29,520 bases of DNA from Rodentolepis nana (Eukaryota; Platyhelminthes; Cestoda; Cyclophyllidea; Hymenolepididae), in assembly GCA_900617975.1 (NCBI GenBank), contig UZAE01000231.1:1-29520 (forward strand), read 5' to 3'. Positions 20,000-29,520 of the stretch are shown here, piece after piece (the first letter of the stretch is position 1; each line of letters starts with the position of its first letter). The position numbers were made by a program, and so were the translations under genes. The notes under the pieces are model-generated. The model was not told the DNA's origin, ran no database searches, and worked only from the letters and a program-made list of their open reading frames with translations.

Positions 20000-20829
20000 T
20001 GAGTCTATCAATAACAAAACCACATTATAATTAGGAGATGGGGGGAAATAACACATACTTCAGATGTAATCGTAGATAAAGCGTGCCTAACGCAACCTTA
20101 AACCACAACAGGAATAAGAACTTCGCCACTGCAATAGGAGCACACCACGGAATGCGCACTGCAACCTACAAACGCGAGTAGCTGCTCGTCGTTAAGCATC
20201 CTCAGATAAAACACATTTGATTTCCATTAATCCTAGTCTATAGTATTAGCTATCCAACTGAAGCATTAAGGGTAATCGAAGCTCTTAATAAACAAATGCA
20301 GCAAATCAAATAGGTCAGTAAGCCAAACATTCTATTCACACCTTGATTCCGGGTAAAGCAAATCAAGTTCTACGTAATTAAGACGCAACCCATAAGGCCT
20401 CGTTCATGAAACCATCCACCTAGACTTCATCAGAAAAATAGTGAATTCAGCCATGGATTATATCGAAACTATATGAAAACATCTTCGGAAGGACAGTGTA
20501 CATACAAATTTAAGTCCATTCAGTGGTGGTAAATACGCTTCCTAATTTAGGTAACATACACACACAAATTAAAGGAACATCAATGGCAGTTACCGGCATT
20601 CGCAAAGCTATTTCAACTAGCATCCAGTTTAAAAAGTACCATCTCCAAGACTGAATATTAATGATGCCTCGGAGAAGCACCAGTTCCACTTTAAAATTGG
20701 CCATAATGTGAACTTGATTTACATTTCCATTTGATTGCAACACCTATCATCATCAATCAACATATGTTTAAAATAATCAGACCTGAAGCTTCAAATGAAA
20801 CAGACACCAGATGTTAACGCATCAAGTGA
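20000..20829. other. no gene recognised
   Basis: AT-rich sequence with short open frames on both strands, none with recognisable motifs. Confidence 0.4.
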
Positions 20830-21057
20830 GGCAAAATAAAATCCTTTACTACGGATAACATACCAGCACAAGCAAAATTAGAATCTGAGCAATACCTGAA
20901 GGCTTTAAAAACGATGGAAAAACCATTTGAGAACTTTAAACCGATCAAAAATTACTGCGACGAGTTGGCATCAATTGAATCAAACAACGCAATTAAAGTG
21001 AGGAGCAAGTCGAATAATAGAACCAAAAGCACTAAGACGAGAGTCCGTGCTTTTTAA
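20830..21057 (+). other. exon-like hydrophilic open frame
   Basis: A 75-codon stretch without stops, lacking an early ATG, contains AKLESEQYLKALKTMEKPFE and a basic Ser/Lys/Arg-rich C-terminus ending TRVRAF. It runs tail-to-tail with the ribosomal protein gene, 158 bp apart. The low-complexity charged composition and lack of homology leave it unassigned. It could be a terminal exon of a gene to the left or chance. Confidence 0.22.
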
Positions 21058-21187
21058 AACGCATCGCAGGCCAACAGCAAGACACATTAAGCAAGTGAAA
21101 TCTAGTATCAATTTTGCAATCTTACGTAAAGGATATAACGGACTAACATGTGTAGAATATTAAAAAACAAAGTATTTCAAATATCCC

Positions 21188-21193
21188 TTTATT
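21188..21193 (-). terminator. polyadenylation signal of RPS21
   Basis: AATAAA on the minus strand starts 22 bases behind the stop codon. Confidence 0.7.
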
Positions 21194-21215
21194 GAATAGT
21201 GTAAACGCATCAAAT

Positions 21216-21517
21216 TCAGGAGTTCGAGCAGAAGTCCCTAGAAAATAAAAGATTTAAAATAATGCGAAGGCTTACTTTGGGAGCATATTGGCCTTAACAG
21301 CAAGTCTGTTTAGCGAATCGTCGCATTCACCCATGTTGCGAATAGCGCCTGAAATGTTGAAAGTCCTGAACTTTCCGTTCATGCGACCGGTCTTCTTATC
21401 GACTTCGGCAAGTCTCAAAGAGATGGAAGCATGATCTTTAGCACCAATAGTTTGGTTGCTAACGTCGCAACTTCTAGGAATATAAAGATCAACAAAACCA
21501 CCGGCGTCGTCTTGCAT
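21216..21517 (-). CDS. RPS21: 40S ribosomal protein S21 (eS21), two exons
   Basis: Exon 1 (21517 down to 21276) starts [15 protein letters not shown] and contains [40 protein letters not shown], all hallmarks of the small-subunit protein eS21. A GTAAGC donor at 21275 and a TTTTCTAG acceptor define a 38-bp intron (21275-21238). Exon 2 (21237-21216) adds DFCSNS and a stop, restoring the family's K-[ND]-F tail. If the intron were kept, the frame would stop at once after MLPK. The product has 87 residues against about 83 in animals. eS21 sits at the head-to-body region of the 40S subunit. The gene is not a processed copy, because it has an intron and its own poly(A) signal. Confidence 0.93.
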
Positions 21518-21629
21518 GTTAATAATGTGACAGAAGTCGAAAAAAGTGGGACAAATTTGAAGGTAACTATAACACAGGACGTTTGGAATAAGATATTATA
21601 AAAAATTATAAAGCATAATGAAATCAAAT

Positions 21630-22540
21630 TTTGGTAAAATTTATTTTTTATACATTTAAATAAAATAGTTTACAGATATGAAGGTGTTAAAATTAATCTT
21701 GGAATAAGGCTTATTACGAAAACCAGTACTTCATAAAAGAATAAGAGTAAATTTAGTCCTATTTAAAAGTTCTGAATGTCTGATTCATGTTTATAAATTG
21801 GCTTAATTTTTAAGGTATTAACTGTTGCAAGATAAAAAATTATGCAACATTAAGAAGCATAGATAAGCATGATGAAAACTTATATTTTCGTTATCAGTTG
21901 AAATATTGATCCATGGGGCGTTCACATGGAATTTACTTACATTATTATTCTGCTTTTAATTATTAATCTTTTACATTTTTAAAGCTAAAGTACTTTTTGC
22001 ATTTAACTTGATTTAAAAATTAAATCAATTAGAGATTCCCAGTTACTTAATTACGTTAATAAGAAATAGCTTGTCCATCAAATACAAAACAACAGTTTCA
22101 CCTTACGATTCTCTAAAAATCCTACAAGTTTATGCGAATTCATTTTTAGCTTAGATTAAAGAGATCTATTATTATCCATGTATCTTATATCAATGCTATA
22201 GATATTAAAAAGTTAACTTCCGTTAAACTGATAATAATTGGTATCATTAAACAGATAAGACAGAAAAGGATAAATGCTTCAAATATATTAATATATTTTT
22301 AATACTAAGAAGCATGAAATAGTATTTTATATCGTTCACCCGACCTTGGGATACACAGATTATCAGGTGCTACAAACGCGCACATTTCGGATTGACTCAA
22401 ATTCATTTTAGGGTTAGAATGTGTGTTATTTAGTATTTAAATAAGAATGTTTCTGTAAATCATTAAAAATATTCGCTTTAAATGGTCATTCATTTTCATT
22501 TGTTTATTATTTTCATGGAGTTTTGTTCAATAATACAATT
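21630..22540. other. intergenic DNA between divergent genes
   Basis: AT-rich, no recognised feature. It probably contains the promoters of RPS21 (leftward) and the armadillo-type gene (rightward). Confidence 0.35.
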
Positions 22541-22543
22541 TAG

Positions 22544-25297
22544 ATGTCGGAATCATCGAAAACCTGCAACTATGCAAAAAGTGAACTCATTGTATTCAAA
22601 GTCAAATATCGCTCAAATATCAAGAGTTTTCATATTCCAAGGGTATGATTATATTAGTAGCGTCAATCTTTACATTAGAATATGCCTATGGATGAAATGA
22701 TGAGATTTATTGTGGAATCGTACGTTTTCAATTAGATTAATGCATTTCTTTCTAGCTTTCAAGAATATAAAATTGATGCGTCTAAATTTCGACTGGGCAT
22801 TTTTTCCGGCAATATGCTGGTCCGTTACTTATCTGAAACGGTACGATAAAGTCCTTTTTAATCATTTTGATATTTAGAAAAGCTTTCTCCTTAGCAATGA
22901 TCTCCTAGAACTAGTCTTGTCACCAGAAATCTCTGCAAAGGAGCTAGCTTCCTTGATGGCATGTATTTGCGAATGCTTACTCAATCCCGAAAGGCATGGT
23001 GAAATCGACAATCTCTCTGAGAGAATTGAGGAAACTCTGAATTACCTTTATTGTGATGAATTTGTTGCCAGCTTTGTTAAAAATAACGGCGTTAAAACCC
23101 TCTTCAATCTCATTTCTTCCATTAAGTTCGTTTTCGTTTGGTGCCTTTTGTAATTAAATGAACTTTTTCATCCTAGTTTTTAGCGCCGTTATTGGATAAT
23201 AGTGGAAACTTTGTAAATTGCGGCATTTACTAGCTTTACGATCTTGAATGACACGGGATCTGAAGAGGACAAGGTCATGTACAAAATATTCGTTGTATTA
23301 GTGATTAGAATAAGAGCGAAGACCACGTAACGAGATACTTACTCAAAAATAGTTATAGAAACAATGCTTTTAAACGATTAACAGGAATAGCCCAATTCAA
23401 TATCACTGCATACTTACAATTAAATTTCTATTTTAGTCAATGTGCAGAACTGAAGTCCGATCTTAAAGTCCAACTCTGGCGCCAAACACTCAGTGGCCTA
23501 TCATTTCTAATCTCCTATGATGAGTTGATCCTCGAAACCGAACGCGGGATAGACATTATTGATTTTCCCTTCAATACAAATTGGTTGGATTGGAATGAAG
23601 TGTCGGATGAAATTATAATAAAGGTGCGTCTTCCATTTTCAATGGTTAGTCACTTTCGCAAGAGCACTGAATTGAACAGGCTGCCATATGTACAGTATAA
23701 TTGCACTTAGTTTCTCCATTCGTCCACGTAAACATCTGTTCGATTGGCTATTAATGCGTATGTGCACGCTGGTATTCCGTTATCTTCGCATTCAATAGAT
23801 CCATTTAAATAATTTTGACATCACTGTCGTCACACCTCCAGCTTTGACCGCTATTCAGTCATTTTACTTACTACAATGAATTCGCTATTTTTGTGTGATA
23901 TTTGTGATTTAAGTTTATTCACGTGCTTTAAATTTCTTAAAATTTAGAAAAAAAGTTGTGTAGAGGTTGAAAATAAACATGAAATGGGTTGAAATAAGAC
24001 TTGGTTTCAACTCCACAAATCTTTATTTATTAATTTTGAAATTGTGCTAATAATACCAGTTTGAATATTGTGGTGCATAGTTTCTTAATTGGGGGAACAT
24101 TGAAGAAATATCACAAGTTCTATGTTTGCTCTTTCTGCATATTGAAAATTTTCAATCTTTAGTCTGCAACAATCGATTATGAAGGCTATATTTATAGCCT
24201 TATTTCCCATATTTCTCCCCGGCCAATTCACAATAGCAAAAGCTCTCTCGGCTAAACAAGTAGATGTTTCTATTACGTCCATCTTCTAGTCTTTCACCAT
24301 ATTCTATTAGGCATCCTGTATTTACCGAGATTCCCGCTTTTGCAGCTGCTAAAGATGTCAATGAAAAGGTTTCTGTGATCAATCGCGATCTTAAATAAGA
24401 GAGAACTGGAATGCATTAACATTGGAACTCGAGCTTTATTCACTACAATTACTTGAATACTTTATTCTCGACCATAAAGCTTGCTCTCATTGAATACTTT
24501 TGCTACTAATCATACGAAAAAGGGTTTCAAAGTCAACTTCTTACCAAATATCCGCTAAAACCGTTTGAGAGTGGAGTTAAGACTTCTAACCAGAGTGGAA
24601 CTTCCCACTGAAGTACAAAATATCTGGTTCTTTTCCGATAAGGAAAACTTGTGCCAAAATCAGTAGTACAGCACAGAATGAGAGAGAGAATTTAACTTGC
24701 ATACTGTCCATAAAACACTTATCGAGTCTTGTCGACTAAATTTCCCCGAACCATCATATTTTTCGGATTTGACAACCTCCACCAAGGGTGATGCAGTATG
24801 ATGCTGCCTTTCGCGTTGCTTCAAAGCGGGACCTAGGCTGAATATAGGTGTCTGCCTGAAATTGTTGACAACTTAGCAGTTAAGCCATGTATAACGAATG
24901 AGGGAAGTCTGTAGTAGGCCTTGCCACATCTCAGGCAAAAGGTAAAATATAGTTTTCAGCCAATTTTTGCTTCTACACCAGCCTCAACACATGTTTGGCT
25001 CCCGAATTTCCCCAACTCCATTCTAGTTGACAGGCTCTTAAACTCAGAATCAAATATTTTAATAAAATATTGATTTTGCCGCACCACTTCCGAGTTTATT
25101 TTCAAGCCATGATGCTAGATTGTATCCGAAATGGAATTTGTCCTATTTAACAGAGTTTGGACCCACCCTTTACAACATAAACATGTTCATGTTTACTTTC
25201 AGGTTGATGGTTGCTTTAGTGATGTGTGCTTGAATTTCTTGATCGCATTAGTCACCCATGTTATGGTTGTTCATTCCCGGCATTCGTTGGATAAATA
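22544..25297 (+). CDS. armadillo-type protein, ELMO/CED-12-like N-terminal part (partial)
   Basis: Exons that join in phase: 22544-22642 (ATG directly behind TTTAG), 22736-22840, 22878 to about 23129; then 23437-23623 and 25203 to about 25297. Between 23130 and 23436 the structure is unresolved. The text YLSETKSF then LLSNDLLELVLSPEISAKEL aligns with the end of the ubiquitin-like domain of ELMO proteins (Y-[IL]-[TS]-E, then N-x-x-[IL]-L-x-L-x-x-SP). FVASFVKNNGVKTLFNLISS matches the ELMO EFI-x-x-DGI helix pair. TLSGLSFLIS plus WLDWNEVSDEIIIK, and IALVTHVMVVHSRHSLDK, follow the next helices in the same order. ELMO proteins bind DOCK exchange factors to activate Rac in engulfment and cell movement. 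The match is by eye and distant; a different ARM-repeat protein is the alternative. Confidence 0.45.
23624..25202. other. long intron of the ARM-type gene with an unassigned minus-strand open frame
   Basis: At 24382-24200 the minus strand reads TETFSLTSLAAAKAGISVN and CLIEYGERLEDG without stops, and at 24282-24085 a second frame continues. This looks coding-like but was not recognised; no splice structure could be proposed. Confidence 0.25.
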
Positions 25298-26865
25298 GTC
25301 GATATTTTAATTTCTTTAGCGAGTAAAAGGTTTAAAATATTAAGATCAATACTTTGGAGACTTTTGGCAAATTAGGTTAAGTGCTACTATTAGCTTGGGA
25401 ATTAAGATTACAATTTTAGAATTAATAATAATAATAATGAAATCAGTCATGAATAATTTAATAAATTAGTCCATTTCACCATTCTAGATTTTTTGATTAA
25501 CTTCGCTCATACGATTTAATGAAACTTCAGACTTTAAATGGCATAAACGCGTTCCCCACTCATTGGGCACAATTCTTCCTTTCCGCCTACACAGATGTTC
25601 CTTACAATTGATTGGACAATAGTCAAAAGGAATTTCTGGGTCTACTACTACATTCGAGTTAGAAAATGAATTGGTAGAACATTTTCATTCACTAACGACT
25701 AGTCGTGGCTAGCCTTCCTATCGAAAAAAAGTTTTGGAGTCGCACAATTTGCAAGAAAAAAATAGGAATGTTGGTTGATTTTAGTATTTCAGTCTGTACA
25801 GACTGACATTTTTTAATTGTTAGCCCGCCTTGTAAAATACCAAATTGCTTGGCACCAATACTGCCGTGTGTTAAATGTCTTAATTTGCCTGAGTGAAACT
25901 CTCAAGCCTTATCTCCCTTATACTTTGATTATCGATTATTGGATTTCTCCGCAAGCAACTGGGTATGTAGCATCACCACTGGAACAATTATCCCTAAGGC
26001 TATTGAATAAGCGAGAAGTTAGCCAATTCTCAAGTCCAAAAAGTTATGCATGTTCCGAACTAATTTCTTAGTAACGAAAGATGGAGGGAGAAGTGGGGGG
26101 TGGGGAGAGGGTGCACATAGTGTTACAAGTAGCCTGTCTTCCTCCTCTTAGTCTTGGAAGTAGGCAATTATAGCCAATGCTAACGAAGAAGCGGTAGTGT
26201 TTTGAATTGTTTTACCTTTGTTGCCCAATCAAGTTTTATTTCAAGTTCATTTTTTAAATATGTCATCGACTGAATCAGCAATTCTTTAGAGGTGATGATG
26301 GGATAGCACTCTTATAAGCTTATCTAGATCTCATCTCATCTGTGCTTGAAAACCCAAACATGGTTCTTAGAATTCTTGAAATTTTTTTAAATACAGCTAT
26401 ATTCTCCGTCAGCGTCAACCAAGAGAGTAACCACATTATAGTATTGGAAATGGTATTGCTTCATACTAGCTGAAACATGATAGCAAAAACAAAATTCTTG
26501 TTTACTTGCTTGGTTCCTACGATGGTCGAAATGGATGGAGATTCAACTGGCATAACCTAACTAACTAGTAATTCGACAGTTCCCTAAAGTGCGTTTGAAT
26601 GCCCCTTCCAACTGTCGCATTCATCTTTTGGCTTACGCTAGCTGCCGTGCGTTTATCCACTCTTGCACACAGTCTTTGGCAGCTGACAAAGAATGGGATA
26701 GTTTTGCTAAGCCATGAGTACTTCTTTATTATTTAAATTTAAAGATTATTCTGTCGATCCCTTAACTAAGCCCTATTTCGCTTTATTAAATATCATATTA
26801 GAAGGACTGATTGAAATATAAAATGACTATCATAAACACTTCCTTTTTAAATTTGCTTTATTTAG

Positions 26866-26948
26866 ATTTTGAGTTATCATTACTTTGTGGAGGATACGCT
26901 GGCTTTTCGAAACTGTCTTCTTGTTCTCCTGAGCTTCTTGAAAAGCTG
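26866..26948 (+). CDS. candidate ARM-type exon
   Basis: TTATTTAG precedes and a strong GTAAGT donor follows an 83-nt segment reading FELSLLCGGYAGFSKLS then SCSPELLEKL, which fits the second and third helices of an armadillo repeat. It probably belongs to the gene starting at 22544, but the connecting exons were not identified. An additional 84-codon frame at 25817-26071 (AWHQYCRVLNVLICLSETL) is another weak candidate. Confidence 0.3.
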
Positions 26949-27837
26949 GTAAGTCTGAAGAGATTTATGTCAAGTGAAATGATTAGCAATTGGCCATGCC
27001 TTTCTAATTCTATGACCTCTGGCTATGTAGGCGTATGTGCTAATAGCTACTCCAACTGTGTACGACTTGAAGGTTTGAAATATTTCAATATCCGTAATTA
27101 AAAAAGTAGGTTTAGAATGGAAGGGGCTTAAAGAAACAGTCAAGCTTACGAGATAAAGGCTAAATGTCAAGTGTGCGCTGAAGTAATAACCGGAAATGTC
27201 ACCGGCTAAGCTAATCTAAAACCTCGCTACTCGGCGTCAGTAACTTATTCAAATGCTAAAGAAAAAAGTATCGATTATTTCTATCAATTTTACTGACTAC
27301 ATCACTTGCTTCCAGCAAAGGGGTGGTAAAAGTGATTATCGATTAATAGCTTCCTTTTATTGACTTTCTTTACGATTTTTCATCAAAGGAAATCCCGACG
27401 ACTTTTAAACATTGAAATGGTTCAATAAAAGCTAAACTATCACGCTCTTCCAGTTTTTTGAATTTATTCTTTAGATTTAACTTTGAATAATCATTTTTAC
27501 GATATAATTTAATTAATAAAAGTAGAAGAGAACTAGAGCACCGAAGGGTGTCTGTAAATTTGGTTTTGGCTTCAGAGTGTAAAGGTACTGTTTACGTGAT
27601 TGTTCAGACTTTAGGCTTTGCTCATCTTGTGCTGTGTGGTATCATTTTCCTTGTATTCAGGGACTATTGATCAATACTTGCAATTGGGATGATTAGTCAA
27701 CTACTTCAGACAAAATGTCTTCTAATAGACTAGATTTTAAATTCAGATTTACTGGTATGATAATAAAATTGGAATCTTGTCAGGTCTCGAGGAATGTATT
27801 TATAGCTTGAACATTTACATTGGATGACAGAATATTA

Positions 27838-28151
27838 AATTCAAATGGAAGGTGTTTTGATAGTTCGCATTAGCCCTTTAGTTACCTTCAGGGATCACAG
27901 AGGGGAAGGAACATCAAAGTGAAAAGAGTCGAGATGGGGGGGGGAACAGAGGAGTGTTTCAAAGATGTAGAAGAGACAGATACAAGGATAGAAAAAGGTG
28001 AGGTGAGTACTGGGGAAGTAGTCGAATATGCCATACAGTGGGGTGATGGTAGTTTGAAGTGAGAAGTCAACTGCCAGTTTATAGACTTCTTACCGTACGA
28101 GTATACGTTGCCCAGGGTGGATCATGTGGAGGTAAGTCTATCGCACACCCC
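27838..28151 (-). mobile_element. SINE-like retroposon with dead HDV-like ribozyme, copy 8
   Basis: Family sequence in minus orientation with the 5' end at 28151. In the ribozyme (28079-28151) the catalytic joiner reads GGTAAG, so the essential C is a T. P1 has a T-C mismatch at its inner end and P3 is broken (ACC against GAT). GGGCAAC, P4 and P2 remain. No clear target duplication was found. Confidence 0.9.
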
Positions 28152-28342
28152 ATGCGGTAAAGATAATTTTGTTAGTAAGTAACAGCGCTTTCTCTTATTA
28201 TGTCTTGATGCGAATAAATGCCCATATTTAGTGATATAGTGGCTGATAAGAATTAAAAATGAAATATAAAATTAGATTTTGTAAGGCTCTAATCTATCCT
28301 CCTTTCTACACTTTTTGAACAAATCTGACTCTTTGTGGATAG

Positions 28343-29204
28343 AGGAGCCTTTCTGGAATTAAAAGCTGAGATTTTTGTGTCACAATTTGAAACGACAGCA
28401 ATCAGCAATATAACGATCCGGCCCTTTGGAGATCATGTAAACTATTCAAAATCATTCGCCTTTTTGTGGACTCTTGAAAGGTTGAGTGGGTCCTCGAAGG
28501 AGAGAACTCGCTCAATAAACACTGAAGATTTCGAAAAAGAAGAATGAAATATGAATTTGGAACATTGACAATGGAGTACCCATGTGGTACCCATTAAAAA
28601 ATATTTCAAGCGGGAACTTTGGGGCACTCTCTTTCGACCCATTCTTCTCAAAACTTATTAAGCGTTAACTAGCTCAGTTTACTGTTTTCCTAAAAGAAAA
28701 AATTTATATTTGTTTTTTTTCCGGTGAATTATGTTATAATATATATATAATTATATACCATTGCAGCCCCAACCGCGTTCAACTACTGCTAGACAATGCT
28801 ATCGCTTCCTTCCTCTTCAACGTTTTAGAATCCACACATACAAGAAAAACCCTTCCACCCCTTCCACAGGCTACAAGGGGGAAAGTCAGCAGGTCAAATA
28901 GTAGACTAGGGAATCTAGCCATCAGACCAAAGATCCTCTCTACATCACAATCAACGACTACTAGTCTGGAGGTGGCAAATACTAAAGGAATCGCGGGAAT
29001 TCTTACGGCAGCAGAGCAGGGGAAGAAAAAGCGAAGAGTAACGGAATTGCAGGTTCTTACAGTGTGCCTGGTTCATGCTATCTACGAGGCCTCAGTGGAT
29101 TCTCTCACAGAAACACTCAATAGTCTTCCCCCGTACTGCATTGCCTCAGTTGTAGCTGTAGGTTCTCTTTCAAATGAATTTGTTATGGGAAGACAATTAG
29201 CCAG
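28343..29204 (+). CDS. two candidate ARM-repeat exons with a Ser/Thr-rich insert
   Basis: Exon 28343-28480 (donor AAG|GTTGAG, phase 2) joins exactly in phase to exon 28767 onward (acceptor TTGCAG). Across the junction the text reads FAFLWTLE-S-PNRVQLLLDN then AIASFLFNVLES, a typical armadillo repeat. The second exon goes on with a basic Ser/Thr/Pro-rich linker (LPPLPQATRGKVSRSNSRLG) and then TELQVLTVCLVHAIYEASVD, ARM-like helices again. It ends either at a donor at 29053 or at CAG|GTGTTA (29204). It may be a downstream part of the gene starting at 22544 or a separate ARM gene. Confidence 0.4.
28733..28757. repeat. AT microsatellite
   Basis: A TATA run of about 25 bp in the intron between the two ARM exons. 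Confidence 0.7.
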
Positions 29205-29365
29205 GTGTTAATAAATGCACCACTAACTTGGCCATCCTCTTAAAAAACTCCTTTATGAGTAAAAAGCTAGAGTGCATGGTTGATAATGACGGAGACAACC
29301 GGATGTGATCAACCGACAGCTTACTCATTGCTTACAAACACGAGTTATATGATGAAATCGAATAG

Positions 29366-29520
29366 ATTTATTTATTTAATTATTTCAAATGGAAGGCGTT
29401 TTGATAGTTATCATTAGCAGTTTAGTTGACTTCGGGTTTCACAGGGAGGAGGAACATCAAAGTAACAAAAAGTCGGGAGAGGGGACAGAATAATGATTCA
29501 CAGATGTGAAAGAGACAGAC
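29366..29520 (-). mobile_element. SINE-like retroposon, copy 9, cut by window end
   Basis: The tail (ATTTATTTATTTAATTATTTC as complement) and the conserved AAGGCGTTTTGATAG block are present. The ribozyme end lies beyond 29520. Confidence 0.9.

Noticed and set aside
1..29520. CRISPR array, bacterial operons or phage genes
   Set aside because: No short regularly spaced repeats; gene structure with spliceosomal introns shows a eukaryotic genome.

Overview
The window looks like nuclear DNA from a parasitic flatworm, most likely a digenean fluke; a tapeworm is not excluded. The evidence is an AT-rich background, very small GT-AG introns of 35-45 bp mixed with kilobase introns, and an LTR retrotransposon with the hallmarks of the CsRn1 clade: a tRNA-Trp primer site and a C-x2-H-x9-C-x3-C Gag finger. 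In the aldehyde dehydrogenase gene introns are short at the 5' end and long at the 3' end, a pattern known from schistosomes.

Layout. 1-8700 is gene-poor and rich in repeats, with five copies (1-321, 1968-2289, 2610-2946, 4019-4343, 4649-4976) of a dispersed ~320-bp element. 8710-13363 (+) is an eleven-exon ALDH3-family gene encoding about 465 residues. Another copy of the element (11231-11545) sits antisense in its intron 9. 14027-18733 is a 4.7-kb Ty3/gypsy (CsRn1-like) element with ~98% identical LTRs and broken gag-pol. 19033-19401 (-) is a related solo LTR. 19781-19998 holds a decayed copy of the ~320-bp element. 21216-21517 (-) is ribosomal protein eS21 (RPS21) with a 38-bp intron. From 22544 rightward on the + strand is a chain of exons of an armadillo-type protein. 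Its N-terminal part resembles the ELMO/CED-12 family, and ARM-like exons recur up to about 29204. Two more copies of the ~320-bp element lie at 27838-28151 and 29366-29520 (cut by the window end).

Main discovery. The ~320-bp repeat is a non-autonomous, SINE-like retroposon. It has an (AAAT)n tail, and three copies have 10-14 bp target-site duplications. The first ~73 nt of its sense strand form the nested double pseudoknot of a hepatitis-delta-virus-like (HDV-like) self-cleaving ribozyme. P1 is 7 bp and starts with a G-U wobble at the cleavage site. P2, a 3-bp P3, the GGGCAAC joiner, P4 and the GGCAAA joiner with the catalytic C follow in order. In one copy the target-site duplication abuts exactly the base predicted to be the 5' product of self-cleavage. 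The copies form a decay series from an apparently intact ribozyme (4650-4722) to ones lacking the catalytic C or the whole P4.

Second discovery. The ALDH3 gene is intact as an open, correctly spliced frame. However, all three residues that carry the chemistry are replaced: oxyanion Asn by Ser116, general-base Glu by Asp212 and nucleophile Cys by Ser246. It is therefore probably a pseudoenzyme.

No operon-like cooperation between genes is visible. The three genes are separate eukaryotic units, and mobile elements fill the spaces and introns.
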